From JAYPUG01 sp038117265 (GTDB taxonomy: Bacteria > Pseudomonadota > Alphaproteobacteria > UBA6615): a stretch of DNA of 33,734 nucleotides. Each line of letters begins with the position of its first letter. Within the stretch, counting starts at the first letter, position 1. Made by a program: the position numbers and the translations under genes. Shown here one piece after another: positions 26,342 through 33,572 of this stretch. The stretch spans positions 1 to 33,734 of the forward strand of contig JAYOFO010000023.1 in the NCBI GenBank assembly GCA_038117265.1. The letters run 5' to 3'. Below the pieces are notes generated by a model, which was not told the origin of the DNA, searched no databases, and saw only the letters and a program-made list of their open reading frames with translations.

Positions 26342-26868
26342 CCGAGGGACAACAGCTCGAATTCGAACGCCGGCTCTCGGTCGCGGACCTGGACGCGGGC
26401 GAGACGCAGGAGGTGCGTATCGAGGCGAGCCCTGCCGAATGCGGCGCGCTCGCGCGGCGGCTGAAGATCGAGTCGGTCGAATCGCTGCACGGCGACCTGA
26501 CCGTGCACCGGGACCTGACAGGAGACGCGCTGCTGTCCGGACGGCTCACATCCGATGTGGTGCAGGCGTGCGTGGTGACCCTGGAGCCGGTCCCCGAACG
26601 TGTCGCATTCGATGTCTTCCAGCGATTTACCGTGCGCGCGGATGCGCCTGAGGTCGAAGGCGAGGACCCGCCCGAGCCGATCGAGGACGGGCAGATCGAG
26701 ATTGGTGACGTCGTCGTCCAGAACCTGGCGCTGTCGCTGAACCCCTATCCGCGGGTGCCCGATGTCGAGTTTCAGACCTTCGATGACGAGGCGGAAAGGC
26801 CCTCGGGGCCTTTTGCAGCCCTGGCACAGCTTCGCAAAAAGGACGACGAACCTTCGGAAAAGGCATGA
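26338..26868 (+). CDS. yceD: YceD-family protein (DUF177), linked to ribosomal protein L32
   Basis: The 176-residue YceD/DUF177 protein has the conserved core SDVVQACVVTLEPVPERVAFDVFQRF and the late IEIGDVVVQNLALSLNPYPRVP. The family is almost always next to rpmF and plsX, as here, and is tied to 23S rRNA accumulation. The conserved Cys lies in QACVVTLEP. The ATG overlaps the chaperone stop by four bases. A 114-bp gap holding a likely promoter follows, before rpmF. Confidence 0.9.
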   Translation: MTEGQQLEFERRLSVADLDAGETQEVRIEASPAECGALARRLKIESVESLHGDLTVHRDLTGDALLSGRLTSDVVQACVVTLEPVPERVAFDVFQRFTVRADAPEVEGEDPPEPIEDGQIEIGDVVVQNLALSLNPYPRVPDVEFQTFDDEAERPSGPFAALAQLRKKDDEPSEKA

Positions 26869-26895
26869 TTGCCAGGCAAGAAATCTTGCGATTCG

Positions 26896-26923
26896 CTTGC
26901 CCAACAGTGCATTTTTGGATAAT
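26896..26923 (+). promoter_or_regulatory. Possible promoter for rpmF-plsX-fabH
   Basis: A CTTGCC hexamer (26896-26901) and GATAAT (26918-26923), 16 bp apart, resemble a housekeeping promoter and would start transcription about 50 bp before rpmF. An inverted repeat GCAAGA-AA-TCTTGC (26876-26889) lies just upstream. Weak match in the -35. Confidence 0.35.
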
Positions 26924-26982
26924 TAGCAGCCGCCTTCCGGCATGACTGGATCATTCTACTTCCCCGCGGAAAGGGAACTCTT

Positions 26983-27168
26983 ATGGCCGTACCGAAGAAA
27001 AAAGTCTCGAAATCGCGTCGGAACATGCGGCGTTCCCACGACTCGCTGAAGCAGCAGGCATACGTCGAGGACGAGACCACAGGCGAATTTCATCGCCCGC
27101 ACCACATCGACATGAAGACGGGTTTTTACAAGGGGCGCCAGGTCATCGAGGTTAAGGAGAAGATCTAG
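26983..27168 (+). CDS. rpmF: 50S ribosomal protein L32
   Basis: The 61-residue basic protein starts AVPKKKVSKSRRNMRRSHDSL, the L32 signature, and ends YKGRQVIEVKEK. It contains no cysteine, so it is the zinc-free form. The ATG has an AAGGGA site upstream. The gap to plsX is 41 bp and contains a 16-bp palindrome. Confidence 0.98.
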   Translation: MAVPKKKVSKSRRNMRRSHDSLKQQAYVEDETTGEFHRPHHIDMKTGFYKGRQVIEVKEKI

Positions 27169-27177
27169 CGACCAACC

Positions 27178-27193
27178 CCGGACACGTGTCCGG
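27178..27193. promoter_or_regulatory. 16-bp perfect palindrome between rpmF and plsX
   Basis: CCGGACACGTGTCCGG reads identically on both strands and sits between the rpmF stop and the plsX start. It overlaps the GTG once considered for plsX. It could be an operator for the lipid-synthesis genes, or a hairpin affecting plsX translation. No T run follows, so it is not a normal terminator. Confidence 0.45.
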
Positions 27194-27209
27194 CTGGAGG
27201 GCGGTCCCT

Positions 27210-28265
27210 TTGAGCGATCGAATCACCATCGCCCTGGACGCCATGGGGGGCGATAACGCGCCACACATCGTTGTGGCTGGCGCCAATATTGCGCGTCGCC
27301 GCAATCCCGACCTCAAGTTCCTGCTGATCGGCGAGGAGGACGACCTCAAGGCGCGCGTTGCACGCCAGAAGGGGCTCGCGGATTTTGTCGAGGTCCGGCA
27401 CGCCGCCGAGGTCGTCGGTCCCGAGGACAAGCCGTCCCAGGTGGTGCGCAACGGGCAGCAGACCTCGATGTGGCGCGCGATCGAGACCGTCAAGGCGGGC
27501 GAAGCCGACGGGGTGGTGTCGGCCGGCAACACGGGTGCCCTGCTTGCGATCGCGATGCTCGTCCTGCGCCGGATCGAGGGCATCGACCGCCCGGCGATCG
27601 CGTCGTTCTTTCCCACACTGCGCGGCGAGACCGTGATGCTCGACCTCGGGGCAAACATCCGGTGCGACGCCCGCAACCTCGTCGAATTTGCCGTCATGGG
27701 CGAAGTGTTCGCGCGTACGATCCTCGGTATCGAGGATCCGACAATCGGCCTGCTCAACGTCGGCGAAGAGGAGACGAAGGGCAACGACTCGCTCAGGGAC
27801 GCGGCCAACCTGTTGCGTGAGCTGGATCTGCCGGGCGAGTTCGTCGGCTTCGTGGAAGGTGACGACATTCCTGCAGGTGCCGTGGACGTCGTCGTGACCG
27901 ACGGGTTCACGGGCAATGTCGCCCTGAAGACCGCGGAAGGCACGGCCAAGCTGATCAATGCCTTCGTCCGCGAGACATTCCGCAACTCGTTCTGGGCCAA
28001 AGTGGGCTATATCTTCGCCAAACGGTCGTTCGACAAGCTGCGCAGCCGCAGCGATCCCCGGCGCTACAACGGCGCCATGTTCCTCGGCCTCAACGGTGTG
28101 TGTGTGAAGAGTCATGGTGGAACGGATGCGATCGGTTTCGCGACAGCGATCGGCGTCGCCGTCGATATGGTGAAGTACGGCGGCAACGCGCTGCTCAAGA
28201 CCCATGTTGAGCGTCTCGACCCGGCGCTCCTGCGCCCGCAACCCACGGCCGAGGTCGCATCGTGA
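27210..28265 (+). CDS. plsX: Phosphate acyltransferase PlsX
   Basis: PlsX makes acyl-phosphate from acyl-ACP for phosphatidic acid synthesis. The 351-residue protein starts SDRITIALDAMGGDNAP and shows GVVSAGNTGALLA, ETVMLDLGANIRC, LLNVGEEETKGND and VVVTDGFTGNVALK. I choose the TTG at 27210, nine bases after GGAGG; a GTG at 27186 lies inside the palindrome and has no site. The stop overlaps the fabH ATG by one base. Confidence 0.95.
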   Translation: MSDRITIALDAMGGDNAPHIVVAGANIARRRNPDLKFLLIGEEDDLKARVARQKGLADFVEVRHAAEVVGPEDKPSQVVRNGQQTSMWRAIETVKAGEADGVVSAGNTGALLAIAMLVLRRIEGIDRPAIASFFPTLRGETVMLDLGANIRCDARNLVEFAVMGEVFARTILGIEDPTIGLLNVGEEETKGNDSLRDAANLLRELDLPGEFVGFVEGDDIPAGAVDVVVTDGFTGNVALKTAEGTAKLINAFVRETFRNSFWAKVGYIFAKRSFDKLRSRSDPRRYNGAMFLGLNGVCVKSHGGTDAIGFATAIGVAVDMVKYGGNALLKTHVERLDPALLRPQPTAEVAS

Positions 28266-29242
28266 TGGTTCGTCGCTCTGTTGTTGCGGGTATCGGCGGT
28301 TATTTGCCCGAACAGATCCTGACGAACGAGGAGATCGCCCGGCGGGTCGACACCTCCGACGAATGGATTCGCGAGCGCAGCGGCATTTGCCAGCGCCACA
28401 TCGCGGCCGACGGCGAGATGACGTCGGACCTGGCGACGCACGCGGCACGCAAGGCCCTCGCGGCGGGCGGTCTCGCCCCCGACGATGTGGATATCATTGT
28501 CGTCGCGACATCGACTCCTGACGAGACGTTCCCCGCGACGGCGACGGTGGTCCAGTCGAATCTCGGATGCGACAACGGCAGCATGGGGTTCGACGTTCAG
28601 GCCGTTTGTTCCGGCTTCGTGTACGCGCTGGCGACGGCGGACAACTTTCTCAAGGTGGGGCATGGCGAAACGGCGCTGGTCATCGGGGCCGAGACGTTTT
28701 CACGGATCCTCGACTGGGAGGACCGTTCGACCTGCGTTCTGTTCGGGGACGGCGCCGGCGCCGTTTTGCTGAAGGCCGAGCAGGGCGAAGGCCGCAATAC
28801 GGACCGCGGCGTGCTGTCGACACACCTCCACTCCGACGGCCGGTTGCACGATCTGCTTTATGTCGATGGCGGCCCGTCCTCGACGGGGAAAGTCGGTTTC
28901 CTGCGCATGGAGGGCCGCGAGGTCTTCCGGCATGCGGTGACGAAGATGGCCGAGGTCACGGTAGAGGCCCTCGAGGCCAATGGCCTGGATGCGAACGAGG
29001 TCGACTGGTTCGTGCCGCACCAGGCAAACCGGCGCATCATCGACGGGACCGCACGCAAGCTCGGTATTGACGGCGAACGCGTGGTCGTCACAATCGATAT
29101 CCACGCGAACACTTCCGCGGCCTCGATCCCGCTCGCCCTTTCAGTTGCGGTGGAGGATGGTCGGATCAAGCGGGGCGATCTGGTGCTGCTGGAAGCGATG
29201 GGCGGCGGGCTCACCTGGGGCTCTGGCCTGGTGCGCTGGTAG
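28265..29242 (+). CDS. fabH: 3-oxoacyl-ACP synthase III
   Basis: FabH begins fatty-acid synthesis by condensing acetyl-CoA with malonyl-ACP. The 325-residue protein has the catalytic triad Cys115 (QAVCSGFVYAL), His252 (PHQANRRI) and Asn282 (HANTSAAS). The last residues (GGGLTWGSGLVRW) are typical. The ATG at 28265 overlaps the plsX stop (TGATG), indicating coupling. A 117-bp gap with a promoter follows before ihfA. Confidence 0.97.
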   Translation: MVRRSVVAGIGGYLPEQILTNEEIARRVDTSDEWIRERSGICQRHIAADGEMTSDLATHAARKALAAGGLAPDDVDIIVVATSTPDETFPATATVVQSNLGCDNGSMGFDVQAVCSGFVYALATADNFLKVGHGETALVIGAETFSRILDWEDRSTCVLFGDGAGAVLLKAEQGEGRNTDRGVLSTHLHSDGRLHDLLYVDGGPSSTGKVGFLRMEGREVFRHAVTKMAEVTVEALEANGLDANEVDWFVPHQANRRIIDGTARKLGIDGERVVVTIDIHANTSAASIPLALSVAVEDGRIKRGDLVLLEAMGGGLTWGSGLVRW

Positions 29243-29299
29243 GCCGCTCCGCCGGAAATCCAACGTTTTGGTTTAACCACGCACAACAATCCCCTGATA

Positions 29300-29328
29300 T
29301 TGACGGTTTTCTCTCGCCGGGTTACCGT
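29300..29328 (+). promoter_or_regulatory. Likely promoter of ihfA
   Basis: TTGACG (29300-29305), a 17-bp spacer and TACCGT (29323-29328) form a plausible housekeeping promoter in the fabH-ihfA gap. It would give a leader of about 25 bases before the ATG at 29360. Confidence 0.45.
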
Positions 29329-29359
29329 CAGCCAACTTAAAAAAAAGAGGTTGGGAGAT

Positions 29360-29734
29360 ATGTCGGAGAGTGACACGGTCACGCGCGCCCAATTGACGGA
29401 AGCCGTCTATCAGGAAGTCGGTCTGTCGCGCAACGAGTCTGCCGACCTGGTGGAATCGGTTCTCGCGGAGATGTCCGATGCCCTGGTGCGTGGCGAAATG
29501 GTCAAGCTGTCGTCCTTCGGCAGTTTCCAGGTCCGCGAGAAGGGGCAGCGAATGGGACGTAACCCGAAAACGGGCGAGGAAGTGCCGATCCTGCCGCGCA
29601 GGGTCCTGGTGTTTCGCCCGAGCCACGTCCTGAAGAAGCGGATAAACGACGCGCCGACAGACACCGGGAACGCAGACAGTGCACCGGCTTACGCGCCCGG
29701 CGGCGGCGTTTCCGGCAACGACAGCTCGTACTAG
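29360..29734 (+). CDS. ihfA: Integration host factor alpha subunit
   Basis: IHF-alpha pairs with IHF-beta to bend DNA. The 124-residue protein shows TRAQLTEAVYQEVGLSRNES, VKLSSFGSFQVREKGQRMGRNPKTGEEVPI (beta-arm with the intercalating Pro region) and VLVFRPSHVLKKRIN. About 28 residues at the C-terminus are an added Ser/Gly/Ala tail. The ATG follows GGGAGAT, with AGAGG a little further up. merR follows after 9 bp. Confidence 0.95.
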   Translation: MSESDTVTRAQLTEAVYQEVGLSRNESADLVESVLAEMSDALVRGEMVKLSSFGSFQVREKGQRMGRNPKTGEEVPILPRRVLVFRPSHVLKKRINDAPTDTGNADSAPAYAPGGGVSGNDSSY

Positions 29735-29743
29735 TCCGGACGG

Positions 29744-30190
29744 ATGACCGAAACGGGAAATGTTGCCCAGCGCCGCGGCGGCAAGTCCGCCGGGGCGTTT
29801 CGCACGATCAGCGAGGTCGCGGACGATCTCGACGTGCCGCAACATGTCCTGCGGTTCTGGGAAACGAAATTCTTCCAGGTCCGGCCGATGAAGCGTGGCG
29901 GCGGGCGCCGCTATTATCGGCCCGAGGACGTCGAACTGCTTCGTTCGATCCGTGCGCTCCTGTACGACGACGGCTACACGATCAAGGGGGTCCAGAAGCT
30001 GCTGCGCGAAGGCGGCCTCAAGCCCGGACAGGACGATGAACCCGCGCCGGCCGCACCGTCGCCCGTCGAGCCGCAGATCCAGCAACCCGAGCCGGTGTCG
30101 GATCGCCTGACGGGAGCAAGCAAGCGCGAGTTGCAATCCATCCTGACGGAACTCGAAGCGCTCAAGAAACTTCTCGATTCGGCACTCTAG
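29744..30190 (+). CDS. MerR-family transcriptional regulator
   Basis: The 148-residue protein has an N-terminal MerR winged helix: FRTISEVADDLDVPQHVLRFWETKF (helix-turn-helix, about 19-43) and RRYYRPEDVELLRSIRALLYDDGYTIKGVQKLL. A proline-rich linker leads to a short coiled-coil end (LQSILTELEALKKLLDS). There is no effector-binding domain or cysteine sensor. Genes of this type follow ihfA in many Alphaproteobacteria; the target is unknown. It ends 46 bp before tRNA-Pro. Confidence 0.9.
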   Translation: MTETGNVAQRRGGKSAGAFRTISEVADDLDVPQHVLRFWETKFFQVRPMKRGGGRRYYRPEDVELLRSIRALLYDDGYTIKGVQKLLREGGLKPGQDDEPAPAAPSPVEPQIQQPEPVSDRLTGASKRELQSILTELEALKKLLDSAL

Positions 30191-30196
30191 TCGGGC

Positions 30197-30225
30197 TTCA
30201 AAGTCGTTTGCGAATGCTCTATAGT
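30197..30225 (+). promoter_or_regulatory. Likely promoter of tRNA-Pro
   Basis: TTCAAA (30197-30202) and TATAGT (30220-30225), 17 bp apart, lie just before the tRNA, at the right distance for transcription starting a few bases ahead of it. Confidence 0.5.
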
Positions 30226-30235
30226 CCGTGCCGGT

Positions 30236-30312
30236 CGGGACGTAGCGCAGCCAGGTAGCGCATCACACTGGGGGTGTGGGGGTCGCAGGTTCAAATCCTG
30301 CCGTCCCGACCA
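30236..30312 (+). tRNA. tRNA-Pro (anticodon GGG)
   Basis: The 77-base sequence folds as a full cloverleaf: acceptor CGGGACG with CGTCCCG, D stem GCGC/GCGC, anticodon stem TCACA/TGTGG around loop CTGGGGG (anticodon GGG), and T stem GCAGG/CCTGC with loop TTCAAAT. Discriminator A and an encoded CCA follow. A T6 run (30314-30319) follows the CCA. Parts of the anticodon arm recur downstream. Confidence 0.96.
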
Positions 30313-30485
30313 ATTTTTTCAATGACTTAGCAGCAGCACCCATCACACTGGGGAGCCGATTTTGCTGCTAGGTACCGAAAATGTACCGAGAAAATTCGAT
30401 TTCGCGATTTCGCGCTCCTGAGTGTGATGCTTTAGGCTTGTTAACAATTCGTTATGTACGACCTTATCTGTGATATTCATATTTT
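30313..30485. other. Repeat-rich, AT-rich region after tRNA-Pro; possible integration scar
   Basis: CATCACACTGGGG of the tRNA (30261-30273) recurs at 30341-30353, and GCATCACACT recurs inverted at 30421-30430. TAGCAGCA (30328-30335) pairs with TGCTGCTA (30363-30370). GTACCGA occurs at 30372-30378 and again 11 bp on, and GATTTCGC is tandemly doubled at 30398-30413. No integrase gene is present. Such clusters are typical of tyrosine-recombinase attachment regions; this reading is inference. Confidence 0.45.
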
Positions 30486-31346
30486 TTAATGCGCCCCAGT
30501 AATTATTTTCCCGCTAGGTTTTTTATTTAACAGTATAAATTTTATTTCTCTCATTACCTGTTTCTCAATTCCTCTAAACCCGTGTTCGGTGAATGCCTTG
30601 CATGCCTCACCTTTGAAGTTGCCTCCGCCACGAGCTGTAATCAGGGGTATATTATTGCGCTGAGCAATTTTCTGAATTTTAGAATATTGGGTAAGGCGGC
30701 AAGGATCATTTTCGTGGTGTATGAAAAATTGAGGTATTTCTTGAGACTTATATGAAAATTGATGTAGTTGCGGGTATCTATCGAACGTTTCGGTCAGCGT
30801 GGCGGTATGAATCGCGCCGGCGTAATACGTTTTTGCATGAAATGGCATGAAGGCAGATGAAAGAGTCCCCATGCTCGTTCCGATTAACCAAATTTCCTGA
30901 ATGCTAGGCAATCTAGTAACGGTTTCCTGAATTAGAGCAGCCACGTCCCTTTGCCTGCCTTCTGATGTCTGGTAGTCGGCCGAGCAAATAGGTCCGCTCT
31001 TCGAATGGCAATCAACAATCAGCGCGGCGATATCATCGTCTACGAGGTGTCGTCTCGCCCGAATGAGGAAGTTCCCAGTTAGTTCCGAACCAGTCATCGC
31101 GCCATTGGTGACTACTGGACGCACTACAGCGGGATAACCGGGCAGAAGCACAGAGAGAACAGTTTCGTTTCTGGATTCCTTTTTCCGCGAGAGAACTCCG
31201 GTTTGAAAGCGGCCTTCGTCAAGATCTATTGATATAAGTGTTTCGTTCAACCCCTCTGCGTGCTTTGGGGTAGAATACGAAGGTGTCGAAATAAAAATAG
31301 GCATTAAAGACAGCAGAGTAAAAATGGACTTTCGAAAATATCGCAT
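30486..31346 (-). CDS. Secreted alpha/beta hydrolase of foreign origin
   Basis: The 286-residue protein begins with a signal peptide (YFRKSIFTLLSLMPIFIS, likely cleaved near YS-TP), then an alpha/beta hydrolase fold. The triad is visible: Ser158 in GTSMG, Asp214 in HHENDPC and His255 in AFTEHGFRG. Paired cysteines (113, 121, 216, 249) could form disulfides in the periplasm. The ATG at 31346 has GAAGGG seven bases upstream; a longer frame to 31406 would hide the signal peptide. Base composition is far more AT-rich than all neighbours, with AT-rich codons, and it lies next to tRNA-Pro, so horizontal transfer is likely. Substrate unknown. Confidence 0.8.
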   Translation of the reverse strand: MRYFRKSIFTLLSLMPIFISTPSYSTPKHAEGLNETLISIDLDEGRFQTGVLSRKKESRNETVLSVLLPGYPAVVRPVVTNGAMTGSELTGNFLIRARRHLVDDDIAALIVDCHSKSGPICSADYQTSEGRQRDVAALIQETVTRLPSIQEIWLIGTSMGTLSSAFMPFHAKTYYAGAIHTATLTETFDRYPQLHQFSYKSQEIPQFFIHHENDPCRLTQYSKIQKIAQRNNIPLITARGGGNFKGEACKAFTEHGFRGIEKQVMREIKFILLNKKPSGKIITGAH

Positions 31347-31421
31347 TGTGTACCCTTCAAAAAATAGCATTAATGTTTCAGAAAAGATCATTTTTATTCG
31401 TTCCATTTCTTAAATAGCGGA

Positions 31422-31835
31422 CTAGTTTCCGAGTGCGATCCGTCCCTTGTCGGTCAGGCGGCAGACCAGCCAGTCTGGCTTGATGGGGTTCTTGAACCAG
31501 GGTTCGGCGAATCCCTGGCGAATACAGCTGCGGATCGTGCGCGCGCTGATCTTCTGGCCATCGCGGTCGAACAGGGGAAGCTTGCCGCCCGGCTGTTCCA
31601 GGCCCCGGGCCAGGAAGGCCCGCTGTGCGCCGCTCAGCCCGCCGCGCGGCGGCTGCGGCTTGCGGTCGCTGCGCCGGCGGTGCGGCGCCAATGCCACGAC
31701 GTTCGTCTCGATACGCTTGCGAACCGGCATGACGCCCCCACCCGTTTGCATCGCCCAACGCACGCAGATTTCCCGCGTCTCGCCGTCGTCGCGCGACTGC
31801 CGAAGCACCGGATCGTAGTGTACAAAGATACCCAC
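31422..31835 (-). CDS. Small basic protein, possibly winged-helix, of unknown function
   Basis: The 137-residue protein has a basic, low-complexity N-terminal half and a more conserved C-terminal half (AQRAFLARGLEQPGGKLPLFDRDGQKI, RTIRSCIRQGFAEPWF, WLVCRLTDKGRIAL). The end resembles the last helix and wing of a winged-helix protein, so DNA binding is possible but unproven. GTG at 31835 has GGAGA upstream. Codon use is native GC-rich, so it lies outside the AT-rich patch. It is divergent from cutA with 40 bp between. Confidence 0.6.
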   Translation of the reverse strand: MGIFVHYDPVLRQSRDDGETREICVRWAMQTGGGVMPVRKRIETNVVALAPHRRRSDRKPQPPRGGLSGAQRAFLARGLEQPGGKLPLFDRDGQKISARTIRSCIRQGFAEPWFKNPIKPDWLVCRLTDKGRIALGN

Positions 31836-31875
31836 GCCAAGAGTCTCCGGTTTTCACCACACCCGAGGGCCGTCC

Positions 31876-32241
31876 ATGTCCGATAGTCCCGCGCCGGATA
31901 CGCGCGACAGCATCGTCCACGCCAGTCTCGTCTACGTAACCTGCGCCACGGTTAACGAAGCGTTAAAGATCGGCGACGCGGTGGTGCGCGAGCGGCTCGC
32001 AGCATGTGCCAACATCCTCGAAGGGATGCGCTCGCTCTACTGGTGGGCGGGCGAGGTGCAGCAGGACACCGAGGTCGTGCTGCTGCTCAAGACCCGCGCC
32101 GAGAACGTGCCCGCCCTGAGCGAACGCGTGCGCGCGCTGCACGGCTATGACGTGCCGTGCGTGATCGAGATCCCGCTGGGACGCGGCAACCCCGACTATT
32201 TTTCCTGGATCGGTGCGGAAACCCGCGCCGCCCCACTTTGA
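31876..32241 (+). CDS. cutA: Divalent-cation tolerance protein CutA
   Basis: CutA1 forms a trimer linked to copper and other divalent-metal tolerance. The 121-residue protein shows VYVTCATVNEALKIGDAVVRERLAACANIL, YWWAGEVQQDTEVVLLLKT and the C-terminal GYDVPCVIEIPLGRGNPDYFSWI. The length is slightly above usual owing to a short N-terminal addition. The ATG sits 40 bp from the divergent gene; 18 bp separate it from the MFS gene downstream, so they may be co-transcribed. Confidence 0.93.
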   Translation: MSDSPAPDTRDSIVHASLVYVTCATVNEALKIGDAVVRERLAACANILEGMRSLYWWAGEVQQDTEVVLLLKTRAENVPALSERVRALHGYDVPCVIEIPLGRGNPDYFSWIGAETRAAPL

Positions 32242-32259
32242 CCGTGCCGTGAATACGCC

Positions 32260-33489
32260 ATGATCTCCGCACGCCGCCTGTCGCCCGAGGGCGGCTCCCT
32301 GGTGTTCGCCGCCGTCGCCCACGGCACCATGCACCTGTTCGGGGCCTACTATTTCACCATCGTGCTGGCGCTCGAGCGCGACTGGTCGATGCCGTACCCC
32401 GACCTGATCGCGCTGTGGACGCCGGCCGCCGCCCTGATCGGGCTCGCCGCGGTGCCCATGGGCTGGCTCGCCGACCGGTGGAGCCGTGCCGGCATGATCG
32501 CGGCGAGCTTCCTCGGCATGGGCGGCGCCAGCATCGTCTCCGCCTTCTCGGTCGGCGCAGCCATGCTGGTCTTCGCGCTCGCCGCGGTCGGCCTGTTCGC
32601 CGCCATCTATCATCCGGTCGGCATTCCCTGGGTGATGCGGCTCGCCCCGCGCAACCCGGGCAAGGCGCTGGCGATCAACGGCCTGTTCGGCGGCATGGGC
32701 GTTGCGCTGGCCGCGCTGATCGCGGGCGGGCTGATCGACCTCATCGGCTGGCGGTCGGCGTTCCTGGCGCCCGGCGTGGCGAGCATCGCCGTCGGGCTGG
32801 CCATGTTCGTGCTGATCGCGCGCGGCCGCATCGCCGAGGCCGGCGACCGGGCAGGCGATGCGGACGAGGGCGCCGACCAGCGCGGTCGGCTGCGCGGCGC
32901 GCTGCTGGTGCTGGCGACCGGCTTCGCAGGCGGGCTGGTCTACCAGGCGACCCAGGCGGTGATGCCCAAGATGTTCGAGACGAGGCTCGGCGACCTGATC
33001 GGCGGCTCTACCTTCGGCATCGGCGCGACGGTGTTCGCGGTCTACCTGCTGGCCGGCGCGGGCCAGCTCGTCGGCGGCTGGCTCGCCGACCGGTGGAGCT
33101 GGAAGCGCGCCTATCTGTTCGCCTGGCTGGTGCTGATGCCGATGCTGTGGGTTGCGGCCTCGGCCGGCGGGCCGCTGCTGGTGTTCGCGGTGTTCGCCAT
33201 CACCATGACCGGGACCGGCGCGATCCCGGCCGAGGCGCTGCTGTTCGCCCGCTACACGCCGCGCCGCCACCACGGGCTGATCTTCGGCGTGCGCTACGTG
33301 CTGGCGCTGGGCGCGGCGCCGCTGGCGATCCAGTTCATCGCCTTCGTGCTGGAGCGCACGGGCGACTTCGCCTGGATCTACTGGTCGCTGGGGGTCGCGG
33401 GCTGCCTGACCGTGCTGGGCATCGCCGCGCTGCCGCCCGTCGCGCGCCGCGCACCCGTGCCTGCCATAGCGCCCGCGCCGGCGGAGTAG
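32260..33489 (+). CDS. Major facilitator superfamily transporter
   Basis: The 409-residue inner-membrane protein has about 12 helices and a cytoplasmic acidic loop (around GDRAGDADEGADQRG, mid-protein). The motif A text GWLADRWS occurs in both halves and is encoded by an identical 24-nt stretch in each. YHPVGIPWVMRLAPRNPGKALAINGLFGGMG and GLIFGVRYVLALGAAPLAIQF resemble uncharacterised MFS drug- or sugar-type carriers; substrate unknown. It may be co-transcribed with cutA. Confidence 0.9.
   Translation: MISARRLSPEGGSLVFAAVAHGTMHLFGAYYFTIVLALERDWSMPYPDLIALWTPAAALIGLAAVPMGWLADRWSRAGMIAASFLGMGGASIVSAFSVGAAMLVFALAAVGLFAAIYHPVGIPWVMRLAPRNPGKALAINGLFGGMGVALAALIAGGLIDLIGWRSAFLAPGVASIAVGLAMFVLIARGRIAEAGDRAGDADEGADQRGRLRGALLVLATGFAGGLVYQATQAVMPKMFETRLGDLIGGSTFGIGATVFAVYLLAGAGQLVGGWLADRWSWKRAYLFAWLVLMPMLWVAASAGGPLLVFAVFAITMTGTGAIPAEALLFARYTPRRHHGLIFGVRYVLALGAAPLAIQFIAFVLERTGDFAWIYWSLGVAGCLTVLGIAALPPVARRAPVPAIAPAPAE
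32461..33099 (+). repeat. Exact 24-nt direct repeat within the MFS gene (32461-32484 and 33076-33099)
   Basis: Both copies encode GWLADRWS, the motif A loop of each half of the transporter. The nucleotides are identical through 24 positions although synonymous change would be free. Confidence 0.8.
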
Positions 33490-33500
33490 GGCGTACGCGT

Positions 33501-33530
33501 TTGGCGGATTTGCACGGGTCTTGCTATAAC
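33501..33530 (+). promoter_or_regulatory. Possible promoter of the YtoQ-family gene
   Basis: TTGGCG (33501-33506) and TATAAC (33525-33530), 18 bp apart, lie about 40 bp before the ATG at 33573. Confidence 0.4.
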
Positions 33531-33572
33531 CCGGGCACGCAAGGAGAACCCCGGAACGCGAGGGAGACATCC

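Noticed and set aside
30381..30476. Short frame after tRNA-Pro as an integrase remnant
   Set aside because: About 31 residues, no integrase motif, no ribosome site.
31378..31920. Minus-strand frame overlapping the small basic protein and the cutA start
   Set aside because: It is a shifted frame of the 31422-31835 gene and crosses the divergent promoter.
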